Source: Leptothoe sp034932105 (lineage in GTDB: Bacteria; Cyanobacteriota; Cyanobacteriia; Phormidesmidales; Phormidesmidaceae). Taken from it: 64,000 nt of DNA. The position numbers and the translations under genes are program-made. Shown piece after piece: positions 63,992-64,000 of this stretch (the stretch's first letter is position 1; the number at the start of each line of letters is the position of its first letter). The DNA lies in the NCBI RefSeq assembly GCF_034932105.1, contig NZ_JAYGIG010000005.1, forward strand, positions 38,379 to 102,378. The letters are read 5' to 3'. The notes beneath the pieces were generated by a model. It was not told where the DNA came from and made no database searches. It was given only the letters and a program-made list of their open reading frames with translations.

Positions 63992-64000
63992 CAACAATAT

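Noticed and set aside
1..64000. tRNA, rRNA and CRISPR arrays
   Set aside because: The spacers were read for T-loop GTTCGAATC-like motifs, rRNA-like sequence and regularly spaced repeats; none was found.

Overview
The window looks like chromosomal DNA of a cyanobacterium. The direct evidence is the frequent HIP1-type octamer GCGATCGC, a CrtL-type lycopene cyclase, a PanC-cytidylate kinase fusion, CofH for deazaflavin synthesis, a J-domain/pentapeptide-repeat protein and a WD40 protein. Genes lie on both strands in short units. There is no rRNA, recognisable tRNA, CRISPR array or prophage. Most of the window is ordinary core and accessory metabolism; the main unusual feature is a 13 kb phosphate-scavenging locus.

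Layout. 1-5.1 kb: thioredoxin, an ArsR-type regulator with a duplicated acidic tail, glycerate kinase, lycopene cyclase, a stand-alone receiver and a frameshifted gene. 5.3-18.0 kb: two giant secreted multi-enzyme proteins (2327 and 1882 residues) on the minus strand, each ending in RTX repeats. Between them they carry two endonuclease/exonuclease/phosphatase domains, two phytase-like esterase domains, a beta-propeller phytase, a PhoD phosphatase and a 5'-nucleotidase. A Pho-box-like repeat precedes the first transcribed gene. 18.4-25 kb: a TPR protein ending in a CD225/IFITM-like membrane domain, a small membrane protein, proline iminopeptidase, and a glycogen debranching enzyme (with a perfect CRP-type site upstream) followed by an alkyltransferase-like protein. 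25-39 kb: a CPA2 antiporter, a repeat-rich membrane protein, MoeA, an M24 aminopeptidase, an RnfD-like/DUF2330 pair, a peptide-type binding lipoprotein and a J-domain/pentapeptide-repeat protein.

39-47 kb: a sensor kinase and OmpR-type regulator, divergent, followed by a secreted protein with repeated LTxEQ motifs, giving a Cpx/Spy-like layout. Then come two hydrolases and two 2-oxoglutarate oxygenases; the second hydrolase lacks the usual nucleophile. 47-58.5 kb: CofH, glucokinase (its 3' end copied into a tandem repeat), YebC, PanC-Cmk, RlpA, PurM, prohibitin-like protein and a Ser/Thr kinase. 58.7-64 kb: an orphan HEPN protein, a sugar:cation symporter, a phosphoribosyltransferase, a WD40 protein and an IS256-family transposase whose 3' end is replaced.

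Repeats recur across the window. Small in-frame tandem duplications sit in the ends of several genes (ArsR tail, receiver tail, RlpA N-terminus, glucokinase 3' end). A 60-bp element with a covarying stem occurs downstream of two unrelated genes. Several strong hairpin terminators separate transcription units. Domain calls come from reading the translations; no database search was run.
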